From: Clostridia bacterium
GTDB lineage: Bacteria > Bacillota > Clostridia > Oscillospirales > CAG-272
DNA length: 64,000 nt
Assembly (NCBI GenBank): GCA_017631855.1
Contig: JAGBSP010000023.1
Coordinates: 1 to 64,000, forward strand
Direction of reading: 5' to 3'
Shown piece by piece: positions 7,093 to 16,039 of the stretch. The notes beneath the pieces are model-generated. The model was not told where the DNA came from, did no database searches, and saw only the letters and a program-made list of their open reading frames with translations. Position 1 is the stretch's first letter, and every line of letters starts with the position of its first letter. The position numbers and the translations under genes are program-made.

Positions 7093-9234
7093 ATGACCGA
7101 ACGAGTAACAAGATTTGCCGCACTTTCACGAGAGCGCGACCTTTATGAAGCAACCGTCACCCCCGAATTCGATCCGATGGATCTGGCACTGCCCACGGCG
7201 GTGATGAACGGAAAGCGCATCATTGAATATATTCTCTGCCAGCCCGTCTATCTGACCGAGGACAACCGCTATACGGGAATGCTCCGCTTTTCATCCAAGG
7301 CGCTCCAAGGCACCCCTGCCGACGTATTCCACCGCAAAGGACACGAGAATTTCCAAAAAGCGGCAAAGGAGCTCTATTGGCCGCACTATCAGGAAAATCT
7401 GACGATCTTTGAATGGCAGCATTCGGCACCGAACTACACCTATATCGTAGAAAACGGCATCGAGGGATCGCTCGAAAAGATTGCGTACTACAAAGAAAAA
7501 TACCGCTTTGACAAAGAGAAATACAACTACCTTGACGGCGTGGAGATCGTCTGTCGCGGACTGATCAAGTGGTCGGAAAAGTGTGCTGACGCGCACGAAG
7601 CAGCCGCCAAGACCTGCGACAACGAATCAAGACGCGCAGAGCTTCTCCGCCTTGCCGAGATTTGCCGCCGCGTTCCGAGAACCCCCGCAAAAACCTTTTA
7701 CGAGGGACTTCAGGCAATCATCTTCTGCTTCCAGTTCCTACCCGATAGCGTCGGAACGATCGACCGTACCCTGCTCTCACTCTATGAGCACGATATCAAA
7801 AACGGCATCATCACCCGTGAGGAAGCCAAGGAGCTGCTCGCCGAATTCTTCATTCACCTGAGCGCCCACACCCCTGCAGGTCACGCGCACGCCGATAAAA
7901 CCGCCGAGTGTCACTTTGCCATCGGCGGCTACAATGAGCGTATGGAAGACGGCTTTACCGATCTTTCTCGCGCGATGGTCGAGGCGCTGATGGAAACCGA
8001 CATTCGCCGTCCCGCAATGTCGTTGCGATGGAACAAAAAAACCCCCTTTAAGGTGCTCAAGTTTATGCTCGAATGCGAGCGCAACGACAAAAACAAGCGC
8101 TTTGCCTTCGTCAACGACGAGCCTCGAATCAAGGCACTCACCGAGATTTTCGGACTTCCTCTGAGTGAGGCGGTCAAATACACGATGGTCGGCTGTAACG
8201 AGCCGTCCTTCCCCGGGGCTCTCTGGCTCGGCGGCTGTACGGCAAACATTATGCGCTGTATGGTGACTACACTCTATGAAAAGACCGACGAAATCGTAAA
8301 GTGCGAAAGCTTTGATGAATTTTACGCGATCTTCCGCAACGAGCTGGAGCGCGATCTTGACCGCATTCTTTGGTATTCCGATCAGTTCGACGCGATGCGC
8401 ACGAAGGATATCAACGTGCTGAGTGCGTTCCTGCTTGACGGCTGTATTGAGAAGGCGACCTCGCCCACACAGTACGGCTCCAAACATGCCATCGGCGGTG
8501 TCGGTTTGATGGGTCTTGTTCCCCTCATTGACTCGCTGACCATCATCAAGCAGTACGTCTTTGACGAAAAGAAGGTATCGATGGAGCGCCTCGTTGAGGT
8601 GCTTCGCTCGAACTGGGAAGCCGACGAGGAGCTTCGCACCGATATCTACAAGCACGGACGCTTCTTCGGCAATGCCGATCCGCTCTCGGACGAAATGGCG
8701 CGCCGCGTCAGCACCGAGCTTTACGAGATTCTCAAGGATCGCCGCCTTGCCAACGGCGCGCATCCGCTGATTGGAACGCTGGCAGGCTACAACCCGCACC
8801 ACATGGAATTCGGAAGAAGAACCCCCGCCACGCCCGACACCCGCTACGCGGGCGACGGATTTATGGTCGGTACGGGACAGTGCGGCGGCAAAGACAGAAA
8901 CGGTCTTGGCGCGCTGATGCAGTCGCTCGCGCAGATGGACCCCACGGGCATTCTCTCGGGACCGACCGTCTGCAATATGATGATCGACGGCGCTCTGATG
9001 AAGAACGACGAGTATTTCGATAAGGTGTGTCTTATGATCGAGGAATACTTCAAGCTCGGCGGACTTCACGTTCAGCTCAACTACGTTACGAGAGAAGAGC
9101 TGCTCGCCGCACGCGAGGATCCCGCAAAGCACGGTCACCTCAAGGTGCGCGTATCGGGTTTCTCGGCATCCTTCAACGTCCTGCCCGAGCTGATGCAGGA
9201 AGAAATCGTACAAAGAACCGTACAGCAGTGCTAA
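7093..9234 (+). CDS. Glycyl radical enzyme GRE1, function unknown
   Basis: 713 residues of the pyruvate formate-lyase/glycyl radical superfamily. The radical glycine is Gly689 in RVSGFSASF near the C-terminus; the thiyl cysteine is Cys368 in VGCNEP, with Glu370 two residues on (Cys-X-Glu, as in GREs that eliminate water, amines or sulfite). It is shorter than the roughly 790-850 residue dehydratases. The usual TPDGR(x)AG(E/D)P region reads ATPDTRYAGDGF, then a glycine-rich stretch unlike characterised members, so the substrate cannot be assigned. AAGGAAGG precedes the ATG at 7093. An SDR follows 10 bases later. No activase is in this unit; one must act in trans, e.g. 14257 or 21979. Confidence 0.88.
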   Translation: MTERVTRFAALSRERDLYEATVTPEFDPMDLALPTAVMNGKRIIEYILCQPVYLTEDNRYTGMLRFSSKALQGTPADVFHRKGHENFQKAAKELYWPHYQENLTIFEWQHSAPNYTYIVENGIEGSLEKIAYYKEKYRFDKEKYNYLDGVEIVCRGLIKWSEKCADAHEAAAKTCDNESRRAELLRLAEICRRVPRTPAKTFYEGLQAIIFCFQFLPDSVGTIDRTLLSLYEHDIKNGIITREEAKELLAEFFIHLSAHTPAGHAHADKTAECHFAIGGYNERMEDGFTDLSRAMVEALMETDIRRPAMSLRWNKKTPFKVLKFMLECERNDKNKRFAFVNDEPRIKALTEIFGLPLSEAVKYTMVGCNEPSFPGALWLGGCTANIMRCMVTTLYEKTDEIVKCESFDEFYAIFRNELERDLDRILWYSDQFDAMRTKDINVLSAFLLDGCIEKATSPTQYGSKHAIGGVGLMGLVPLIDSLTIIKQYVFDEKKVSMERLVEVLRSNWEADEELRTDIYKHGRFFGNADPLSDEMARRVSTELYEILKDRRLANGAHPLIGTLAGYNPHHMEFGRRTPATPDTRYAGDGFMVGTGQCGGKDRNGLGALMQSLAQMDPTGILSGPTVCNMMIDGALMKNDEYFDKVCLMIEEYFKLGGLHVQLNYVTREELLAAREDPAKHGHLKVRVSGFSASFNVLPELMQEEIVQRTVQQC

Positions 9235-9244
9235 GGAGAATCCT

Positions 9245-10000
9245 ATGAAACTGAGAAATGATCATATCGTCATCTTCGGCGGAGGAAGCGGCATCGGTCT
9301 TGCCATCGCAAAGCGTTTTTGCGAGGCGGGAGCGGAGGTGCTGATCGTCGGAAGAAGCCAAGAAAAATTAGAAAAGGCTGCCGAGGAAATCTCCTCGGCG
9401 AGCCTGCACGTTGCCGCATTTGACGTTGCCGATTGCGATCATCACCGCGACTTCTTTGAAAAAGCAGAAGCAGAGCTTGGCGCAAAGATCGGCGGCTTTG
9501 TCAATGCGGCGGCACTTGGTTCGAGTGTACTCGGACGCGGCTACGAGCCGTGGGACATCACCCCCGACGAATGGACGATGCTCACCGACGTCAACTTCAA
9601 GGCGGCGTTTTTCCTGATGCGCAACGAGATCAACTATTTTCTCGAAAAAGAGATCCGCGGCAACATACTGAATTTTGCCTCCAACGCCGCGTGTATGGAT
9701 ATTCGCGGTAGCTACGGCGCCTCGAAGGAAGCCATCATCAAGTGGACGCGTGCGCTTGGAAAAAAGTACGGTCACAACGGCATTATTCTCAACGGAATTG
9801 CCCCCGGCGCAACCTTTACGCCGATGATCGCAAGCTACGCGCACTCGATCGACCAGCCCTACGAGCGCCACGCGATTGAGCGCTTTATCCGTCCCGACGA
9901 GATCGCCGAGCTTGCCTTTTATCTGATGAGCGACTACGGCGAGATCATCTGCGGACACACCGTCGTTGCCGACGGAGGCGATAATAAAGCGACGCTTTGA
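9245..10000 (+). CDS. SDR family oxidoreductase
   Basis: 251-residue short-chain dehydrogenase with the dinucleotide motif GGGSGIGLA at residues 12-20 and the catalytic SYGASKEA. The C-terminus, HTVVADGGDNKATL, is family-typical. It is co-transcribed with GRE1 (10-base gap, AAGGAG site) and most simply handles the carbonyl or alcohol made or used by GRE1; that link is inference from position. Confidence 0.85.
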   Translation: MKLRNDHIVIFGGGSGIGLAIAKRFCEAGAEVLIVGRSQEKLEKAAEEISSASLHVAAFDVADCDHHRDFFEKAEAELGAKIGGFVNAAALGSSVLGRGYEPWDITPDEWTMLTDVNFKAAFFLMRNEINYFLEKEIRGNILNFASNAACMDIRGSYGASKEAIIKWTRALGKKYGHNGIILNGIAPGATFTPMIASYAHSIDQPYERHAIERFIRPDEIAELAFYLMSDYGEIICGHTVVADGGDNKATL

Positions 10001-10024
10001 TAATTTACTGAATAAAAAAAGTCC

Positions 10025-10053
10025 TTGCTTTTTCTAACTCCGTGTGCTATAAT
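10025..10053 (+). promoter_or_regulatory. Promoter of the GRE2 operon
   Basis: TTGCTT (10025-10030), 17-base spacer, perfect TATAAT (10048-10053), 31 bases before the GRE2 start. No terminator separates it from the preceding SDR gene, so read-through is possible. Confidence 0.7.
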
Positions 10054-10084
10054 GTAGGTGAAAAATTCCCCCTTGGAGGCTTGT

Positions 10085-12160
10085 ATGAAAAAGTTCTGTG
10101 ACGGAAATATTGAACGCTTCATTCGAAATGAATATTACGATCTTCTTGCACCTCTGTCCCCCACAGAGCGTTTTGCTAAAAAATTCGATCTGATGCTCTC
10201 TCTTCTGCGCCCCGAGCTTCGCGAGAACGACGAGTTTTTCGGTTGGCTCATCTTTGATGAGAAATGCGAGATCGACAGACTCTTCCCCGACGAAGAGCTC
10301 CCCGAAGCGCTTCAAAAGGCAGAGGAAAAAATGCTCTCCTTCGGCACACGAAGCAAGGTGGACCGCGGTCACACGCTGATCAATTACGAAAAGATTTTGA
10401 AATTCGGTCTTTCTCATTATGAGAAAGAAATCGAGCGCGAGCTCGCAATCACCCCTAACGATCCGATGCTTTTGGCAATGCAAAGCACTCTTAGTTCGGT
10501 TCGTTCTTTGATACAAAGAACACTTTCTTTTCTTGATGAGCAAATTGCTCTGACAGAACCCCAAGAAAAGCCAAAGAAACTCCAAACCATCAAACATTCG
10601 CTTGCCACCGTTCCCTTCTCTCCCGCAAGAGATTTTCGCGATGCACTCCAATCGATCTGGATCATCCATTTTCTGACCCCCTTGGCAGAGAACGCGTGGT
10701 ACTCTATCTCTCTCGGACGCTTCGATCAATACGTCTATCCTTACTATCAAGCCTCTCTCGCAAACGGAATGACGAGAGCGGAAGCAAAGAAAATGCTTCG
10801 TCAATTTTACGAGCTTCTCAACAGCTACGCCGACGGCGCTTGCCTTTTGAATATCGGCGGAGAGGAATACAACGAGCTCTCCGAGCTGATCGTGGAATGT
10901 CAAAAGGAATTCTCGCTCCCCGGTCCGATTTTGGCGGCAAGAATCACCGAGCATACGCCCGACCGTATTTGGGAGATGCTGGTTGACGAGAAGCTTTTCT
11001 CAATGGGTCAGCCTACCTTTTACGGCGAAGACGCTTGCGTCCGCGCCCTGATGGAAAAGGGAGTGCCCGAGGACAAAGCAAAACAATTTGCCAACAGCAG
11101 TTGTATGGGCATCGGTCTTGCGGGAGAAGAATTTGACAGCATGTGGGGCTGTGTCTTTTCGGTGTCCGCCGCGCTGGAAACTGCGCTGAATGGCGGTGCC
11201 TTCGTCACAAGAGAGCTTCCTTGGCGCATTCCGAATATCCGTGAAAAAATCACCACCCTTGACGAACTCTATGAAGCCTTTGAAGCCTCGGCGACCTATC
11301 TTTTGGACTTCGCTCTGCCGACCTATCTTTCTCTGGCAAAGCATAGCGAGGAAACAACCCCCGACTGCTTTGTTTCACTCCTGACTGAAAACTGTATCAA
11401 AGAGCGGCGCGACCGCATCTCGGGCGCACCCTATCACAACGTGACCGTGGAATGTATGGGAATGGTCAACGTGTCGGACGGAATCTGCGCGATGGATCAG
11501 CTCGTGTTCCGTGAGAAAAAATATACCCTCTCCGAAATCCACTCTGCCCTCAAAAATAATTTTGATGGCTCTGAGGATTTGCGGCAAGAGCTTCTTGCAT
11601 GCCCGAAATTCGGACAGGATTCCGTGGCAGACGAGTATGCTATCCGCGTTGCCGAGATTCTGCAAAAAATCATTCGCCGTCACAGCGAGGGACGCGTTCA
11701 CTTCTGCCCCTCTCTGCACACCTTAAAGAGTAATATTCGCTACGGTTCCGAATGGGGCGCGGGTTACGACGGACGCTCGGCGGGTACCCCCCTTGCCAAA
11801 AACGGCGGCTCGTCCAATTTTGCAAGAAGCGTCCGCCCCACCTCGCTCGTATTGTCTGCCTCAAAGCTTCCGCAACACAAGTTTTTTGGCGGTCAGCCGA
11901 TCGACGTCAGCTTTTCCGCTGACACCGTAAGAGAGCACAAAAAAGAGCTTGCCGCTCTGATTTCCACCTATCTTCAGAGAGGCGGACTGCAATTTCAGGT
12001 CAACGCGGCATCTTCCAAGACTCTGCGCGCCGCCTATGAAAACCCCGAGCAGTACTCTCACCTGATCGTCCGCGTCGGCGGATTCAGCCTTTATTTCAAC
12101 ACACTCCCCGACAATGCAAAGTTAGAGTTCATCGAGCGTTTTGAAAAAGAAGGAACCTAA
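10085..12160 (+). CDS. Glycyl radical enzyme GRE2, function unknown, without the Cys-X-Glu base
   Basis: 691 residues of the GRE superfamily. Gly666 sits in RVGGFSLYF near the C-terminus. The cysteine loop reads NSSCMGIG with Cys340, so the residue two places on is Gly, not the Glu used as base by eliminating GREs. The substrate-binding and C-terminal regions (YDGRSAGTPLAKNGG) also differ from GRE1. This argues for chemistry other than simple elimination, or for a relocated base. The ATG at 10085 is preceded by TTGGAGG; an in-frame GTG at 10058 is less likely. It leads an operon with a phosphotriesterase-like protein, a serine hydrolase and an activase. Confidence 0.86.
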   Translation: MKKFCDGNIERFIRNEYYDLLAPLSPTERFAKKFDLMLSLLRPELRENDEFFGWLIFDEKCEIDRLFPDEELPEALQKAEEKMLSFGTRSKVDRGHTLINYEKILKFGLSHYEKEIERELAITPNDPMLLAMQSTLSSVRSLIQRTLSFLDEQIALTEPQEKPKKLQTIKHSLATVPFSPARDFRDALQSIWIIHFLTPLAENAWYSISLGRFDQYVYPYYQASLANGMTRAEAKKMLRQFYELLNSYADGACLLNIGGEEYNELSELIVECQKEFSLPGPILAARITEHTPDRIWEMLVDEKLFSMGQPTFYGEDACVRALMEKGVPEDKAKQFANSSCMGIGLAGEEFDSMWGCVFSVSAALETALNGGAFVTRELPWRIPNIREKITTLDELYEAFEASATYLLDFALPTYLSLAKHSEETTPDCFVSLLTENCIKERRDRISGAPYHNVTVECMGMVNVSDGICAMDQLVFREKKYTLSEIHSALKNNFDGSEDLRQELLACPKFGQDSVADEYAIRVAEILQKIIRRHSEGRVHFCPSLHTLKSNIRYGSEWGAGYDGRSAGTPLAKNGGSSNFARSVRPTSLVLSASKLPQHKFFGGQPIDVSFSADTVREHKKELAALISTYLQRGGLQFQVNAASSKTLRAAYENPEQYSHLIVRVGGFSLYFNTLPDNAKLEFIERFEKEGT

Positions 12161-12162
12161 AA

Positions 12163-13089
12163 ATGAACACAAATACCATCAAAACCGTTCTCGGCAACAT
12201 CTCCTCCGACGAACTCGGACTCACCCTGCCGCACGAGCATATCGCTTGCTATTTTGAATATTTCTACGGAATGCTCGGGGACGAGTATCTCGACAAGCAA
12301 GCGCTCTATGAAAAAGCCGTCAAATATCTGACCGAAATCAAGTTGACCTACGGGCTTTCAACGATCGTCGATTGCACGCCCGTCAACATCGGACGCGACC
12401 TTGACCTGATCAAACGAGTTTCCGAAGTGTCGGGCGTTCACATCGTCGCGTCGAGCGGATTTTATCACACCGAGGAAGCGATGCTTTTTGATATTCCCGA
12501 GGAGCAGATCGTCAAAAATCTTCTTGCGGATATTGGTAAAAACAACGTGGGCGCGATCAAATTTGCCGTCGAGAGCGAGGAAATGACGAAGCTTTCAAAG
12601 AAGCTCCTCTCGGCACTCTGCACCGTACAACAGGAAACGGCGCTCCCCCTCATCATTCACACCAACGCAAAAAACAAGAACGGCAGAAAAATTTTGCAAA
12701 CGGTGCTCGAAGCGGAGGTTTCTCCCTCTGCCGTAACCATCGGGCACGTGAGCGACACCGATGATATGGACTACGTGACCGAAATTTTAAAACACGGCTG
12801 TTTTGTCGGCTTTGACCGAATTTACAAATCCTCAAGACCCGAATATTACGCGCAAAAAGCAAGGGATATCTATACCCTCTGCGAGCGAGGCTTTGCCGAT
12901 CGGATCCTGCTCTCGCACGACGGTCTTGTCTTCAACGGCTTCCGCGCCGACGCACCTCTGCGCGAGGATAATCCTTACGCATATATCTTCGATCGTCTGC
13001 TCCCCGCACTTTCAGACATCGGCTTGACCGAACAAGAAATTCACTCGATGATGACCGAAAACCCTAAAAATATGCTACTATGTAAGTAG
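12163..13089 (+). CDS. Phosphotriesterase-like amidohydrolase (probable lactonase)
   Basis: 308 residues of the phosphotriesterase family in the amidohydrolase superfamily. The full binuclear metal set is visible: His24 and His26 (PHEH), carboxylated Lys133 (AIKF), His166 (IIHT), His195 (GHVSD) and Asp253 (SHDG). Members hydrolyse lactones or phosphoesters. In this setting a sugar or hydroxy-acid lactone is a plausible substrate, but this is inference. It begins 2 bases after GRE2 with AAGGAA as ribosome site, so the two are tightly coupled. Confidence 0.85.
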   Translation: MNTNTIKTVLGNISSDELGLTLPHEHIACYFEYFYGMLGDEYLDKQALYEKAVKYLTEIKLTYGLSTIVDCTPVNIGRDLDLIKRVSEVSGVHIVASSGFYHTEEAMLFDIPEEQIVKNLLADIGKNNVGAIKFAVESEEMTKLSKKLLSALCTVQQETALPLIIHTNAKNKNGRKILQTVLEAEVSPSAVTIGHVSDTDDMDYVTEILKHGCFVGFDRIYKSSRPEYYAQKARDIYTLCERGFADRILLSHDGLVFNGFRADAPLREDNPYAYIFDRLLPALSDIGLTEQEIHSMMTENPKNMLLCK

Positions 13090-13097
13090 GAGACAAT

Positions 13098-14234
13098 ATG
13101 TTTGAAAACTTAAAAAACTTTTGCGATTCCTTTCTCGAGGTTATTCCCGGCTTCGATATTGTTGTGTATCACGACGGAAAGTGTGTATTCCGCCATTATA
13201 ACGGATACAGCGATCTTGAAAACAAGATCCCGATGAACGGCAAGGAACGCTATAACCTCTATTCCTGCACCAAGTTCATCACCTGCGTTGCGGCACTTCA
13301 GCTTTGGGAAAAAGGAATGTTCTCTCTCGACGATAAGCTCTCCGATTACATGCCCGAATTTCGTGAAATGACGGTCAAGACCGAGAGCGGCATACGGAAA
13401 GCAGAAAACCCGATCCTCATCAAGCATCTCTTTGAAATGACCGCGGGATTTTCCTACAACTGCGGTTGCGAGGAAATTCAACAAGCGTTTGCCGAAACCG
13501 ACGGAAAATGTCCCACACGAGAGACAATGAAATATCTCGCCCATCGTCGCTTATCGTTTGAACCGGGTACGCAGTGGCAATACAGTCTTTGCCACGACGT
13601 TCTCGCCGCGCTTGTCGAGGTTCTCTCGGGCGAGAAATTCGAGAATTACGTCAAGAAGAATATTTTTGACCGCGTCGGTATGCCACATTCAACGATGATG
13701 CTCCCCGAGGACGAGCTTGACACGATCTGCGCGCAGTATAAATGTCGCGACGGAAAGATCGAAAACGTCGGAAAGAAGATCAAAACCTACAAGTTCGGCT
13801 CGGAATACGCCTCGGGCGGTGCGGGCGCCATCTCAACGGTGGACGATTATATCAAGTTTATGGAAGCCGTTCGCACAGGAATGCTTCTCAAGCCAGAAAC
13901 GGTGCGTCTGATGGCAACCGATCGACTCTCCCCCTCTCAGCGTGAAACCTACACCCAACGTTCCACGCACGGCTACGGACTTGGTGCCCGCGTCCCCAAG
14001 GCGGGCGACGTCCGTCAGGACTTCGGTTGGGGCGGAGCGGCGGGCGCATATTGGGCAATCGACCTCGAACGCAAGGTTTCGATCTATCACGCACAACACC
14101 TGCTTGCCTCTCCCAACCAAACGATGCGACACTACGTCTATCTCTACGCAATCTCAGATCTCTTCGGTGAGGAAGAATTCACCGCGCTTCTCCCCAAGGA
14201 AAATCTCTTTGGACAGAGCAACCTTACTTTTTAA
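13098..14234 (+). CDS. Serine beta-lactamase-family hydrolase (class C-like esterase)
   Basis: 378 residues of the beta-lactamase/transpeptidase-like fold. Ser56 and Lys59 form the SxxK motif in YSCTK; the Tyr motif appears as QYSLCHD and the third motif as HGYG. There is no signal peptide, so it is cytosolic, which fits an esterase or amidase of the EstB type rather than a cell-wall enzyme. It lies between the lactonase-like gene and the activase with an 8-base gap (AGGAGA site). It may open an ester or lactone before or after the GRE2 reaction; the substrate is unknown. Confidence 0.78.
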   Translation: MFENLKNFCDSFLEVIPGFDIVVYHDGKCVFRHYNGYSDLENKIPMNGKERYNLYSCTKFITCVAALQLWEKGMFSLDDKLSDYMPEFREMTVKTESGIRKAENPILIKHLFEMTAGFSYNCGCEEIQQAFAETDGKCPTRETMKYLAHRRLSFEPGTQWQYSLCHDVLAALVEVLSGEKFENYVKKNIFDRVGMPHSTMMLPEDELDTICAQYKCRDGKIENVGKKIKTYKFGSEYASGGAGAISTVDDYIKFMEAVRTGMLLKPETVRLMATDRLSPSQRETYTQRSTHGYGLGARVPKAGDVRQDFGWGGAAGAYWAIDLERKVSIYHAQHLLASPNQTMRHYVYLYAISDLFGEEEFTALLPKENLFGQSNLTF

Positions 14235-14256
14235 TCAACTTAATCAAGGATTTTCT

Positions 14257-15087
14257 ATGACTGCTACAATTTTTGATATTGAACGAAGCTCCTTTGTGGA
14301 CGGTCCCGGCATTCGCACGACCGTCTTCTTCAAAGGCTGCAATTTGCGCTGCGCGTGGTGCCACAACCCCGAAAGTCAAAAACGCGAGCCCGAGCTTGCG
14401 TTTTTCGAAAGCCGTTGCACACATTGCGGTAAATGCCGTGAGAAGTGCCCGAACCACTTGGAACAATGCACTCTTTGCGGCGAATGCGCGCGCTACTGCC
14501 CCACCGACGCGCGCAAGATCTACGGCAAAGAAATGAGCACCGACGAGGTGATGGACGAAATTCTCCGCGACCGCGCCTTTTACGAAAACTCAGGCGGCGG
14601 TGTCACCTTCTCGGGCGGAGAGTGTATGCTCCAAATTGATTTTCTCGAAGAAATTCTGAAAAAATGCAAAGAAAGCGGCATTCACACCGCCGTCGATACC
14701 GCGGGACACGTGCCCTACGAGTATTTCGAGCGCATTCTTCCCTACACAGACCTTTTCCTCTACGACGTCAAAGCATTTGACACCGAAGTTCACAAGCAAT
14801 ACGTCGGTGTCGGTAACGAGCGAATCCTCGAAAACCTTGCAAAGCTTCTCTCCGCAGGCGCACCAATCTGGATTCGAATTCCCACGATCCCAACCGTGAA
14901 TGCAGACGAGAACGAAATGCAAAGGATCAAGGCATTTCTCGACGAGCACGGAACGACCGAAAAGGTCGAGCTTTTACCCTACCATACGATGGGAGAGGGA
15001 AAATGTCTGGCACTCGGCAAAGAGCTTGTCACCTTCCCCACCCCCGATGCCGAAACGATGCAAAAGCTTCGTGCAATTTTCGCATAA
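14257..15087 (+). CDS. Glycyl-radical enzyme activating enzyme with two auxiliary 4Fe-4S motifs
   Basis: 276-residue radical SAM activase. FVDGPGIRTTVFFKGC leads into CNLRCAWC (CX3CX2C, SAM cluster). An inserted ferredoxin-like part carries two cysteine sets, CTHCGKCREKC and CTLCGECARYC, followed by the SGGGVTFSGGE motif. It would abstract H from the radical glycine of a partner GRE, most likely GRE2 in the same operon and perhaps GRE1, which lacks its own. The start at 14257 is chosen because the family N-terminus begins there; the frame is open well upstream but overlaps the previous gene. A terminator follows. Confidence 0.92.
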   Translation: MTATIFDIERSSFVDGPGIRTTVFFKGCNLRCAWCHNPESQKREPELAFFESRCTHCGKCREKCPNHLEQCTLCGECARYCPTDARKIYGKEMSTDEVMDEILRDRAFYENSGGGVTFSGGECMLQIDFLEEILKKCKESGIHTAVDTAGHVPYEYFERILPYTDLFLYDVKAFDTEVHKQYVGVGNERILENLAKLLSAGAPIWIRIPTIPTVNADENEMQRIKAFLDEHGTTEKVELLPYHTMGEGKCLALGKELVTFPTPDAETMQKLRAIFA

Positions 15088-15103
15088 GAAAACAAATATA
15101 ACA

Positions 15104-15134
15104 AAGCCAAGATCAACACGATCTTGGCTTTTCT
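15104..15134. terminator. Bidirectional rho-independent terminator
   Basis: Stem AAGCCAAGATC (15104-15114) with GATCTTGGCTT (15120-15130), then TTCTTT, between convergent genes. Confidence 0.85.
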
Positions 15135-15899
15135 TTATTTCGTATATTGATTGGGCGACACGCCCACCCTCTTTGAAAATTCTCTTGAAAAATGGCACGG
15201 CTCCGAATATCCGCAAAGTGTGGCAATCTCACTCACGGTAAACTGTTCCGAAAGAAGCAAGGATTTTGCATATTCGATCCTCATACGAATCAAATATTCC
15301 TTGGGGGTAACACCAAACTGATCCTGAAAGATCTTCCGAAAATAGACCTCGCTCACGCCGCACGTCTCGGCAAGCTCCGCCACACTCAACGAATTTTCGG
15401 AAAACCTCGTTTCAATGGCTTTCATCGCAGGAGCAAGTAGGTCTGTATGTCCGCTGGGGTGATACTCCCTCTCGTTTTCCTTGACCATCAGACGAACGAT
15501 CTCATAGAGCGCGCTCATTGCCGAAAGCTCCCGCGTGTCTGCGTGCGCCTTCCATTCCTTTGCCGCATTGCGGAATAATTTTCTCATCGGCTCGGGATCG
15601 CGGATCGGGATCGAAAACGGCTCTTCCGAAAGCTCGGCATCAAAATTGATGGCATAGCAGTTGCTGTTATCGGCACTTTTGACACGGTAGGTTGAGCCCT
15701 TGGGCAAATAATAGAGCTCGTTCCCCTTGGTATGAAGCACTCTTCCGTCCGAGAAAAAATAGGTATTATCCTTTCCCCCGTCATTCAGAACAAGACCGTG
15801 CGCGGGACGGTTTTCGTGATAGGTCTTTCCAAATCTCGGAAGCACCCACATTGCCAATGTGATCTTCCTGACACTCAACTTTTTCCATTGCTCGGTCAT
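15135..15899 (-). CDS. AraC family transcriptional regulator (divergent from GRE3)
   Basis: About 254 residues: a cupin-like N-terminal domain (NELYYLPKGSTYRV) and a C-terminal double HTH (LSVAELAETCGVSEVYFRKI, then VSEIATLCGYSEPCHFSREF) ending RVGVSPNQYTK. The ATG at 15899 has AAAGGAAG before it and a strong promoter at 15931-15959 upstream, which excludes the longer in-frame starts. It is divergent from the GRE3-GRE4 operon, its probable target. Confidence 0.9.
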   Translation of the reverse strand: MTEQWKKLSVRKITLAMWVLPRFGKTYHENRPAHGLVLNDGGKDNTYFFSDGRVLHTKGNELYYLPKGSTYRVKSADNSNCYAINFDAELSEEPFSIPIRDPEPMRKLFRNAAKEWKAHADTRELSAMSALYEIVRLMVKENEREYHPSGHTDLLAPAMKAIETRFSENSLSVAELAETCGVSEVYFRKIFQDQFGVTPKEYLIRMRIEYAKSLLLSEQFTVSEIATLCGYSEPCHFSREFSKRVGVSPNQYTK

Positions 15900-15930
15900 T
15901 GTTTCGCTTCCTTTCGGTGATCTTTTCTTC

Positions 15931-15959
15931 ATTATACACTTTTGTTTCGATTTCGTCAA
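15931..15959 (-). promoter_or_regulatory. Promoter of the AraC gene at 15135-15899
   Basis: Minus strand: TTGACG (15954-15959), 17-base spacer, TATAAT (15931-15936). Confidence 0.78.
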
Positions 15960-15976
15960 GTGTTTTCTTTTCTTCA

Positions 15977-16004
15977 TAGACAAAATTTTTTTCTTTGCTA
16001 TAAT
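15977..16004 (+). promoter_or_regulatory. Promoter of the GRE3-GRE4 operon
   Basis: TAGACA (15977-15982), 16-base spacer, TATAAT (15999-16004), 36 bases before the GRE3 start. Confidence 0.65.
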
Positions 16005-16039
16005 GAAATTAATAAATTCAAGAAAAAGGAGTTTTTGTA

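Noticed and set aside
13942..14256. N-terminal extension of the activase at 14257
   Set aside because: The extra open frame lies inside the beta-lactamase-like gene, and the activase family begins at the ATG at 14257.
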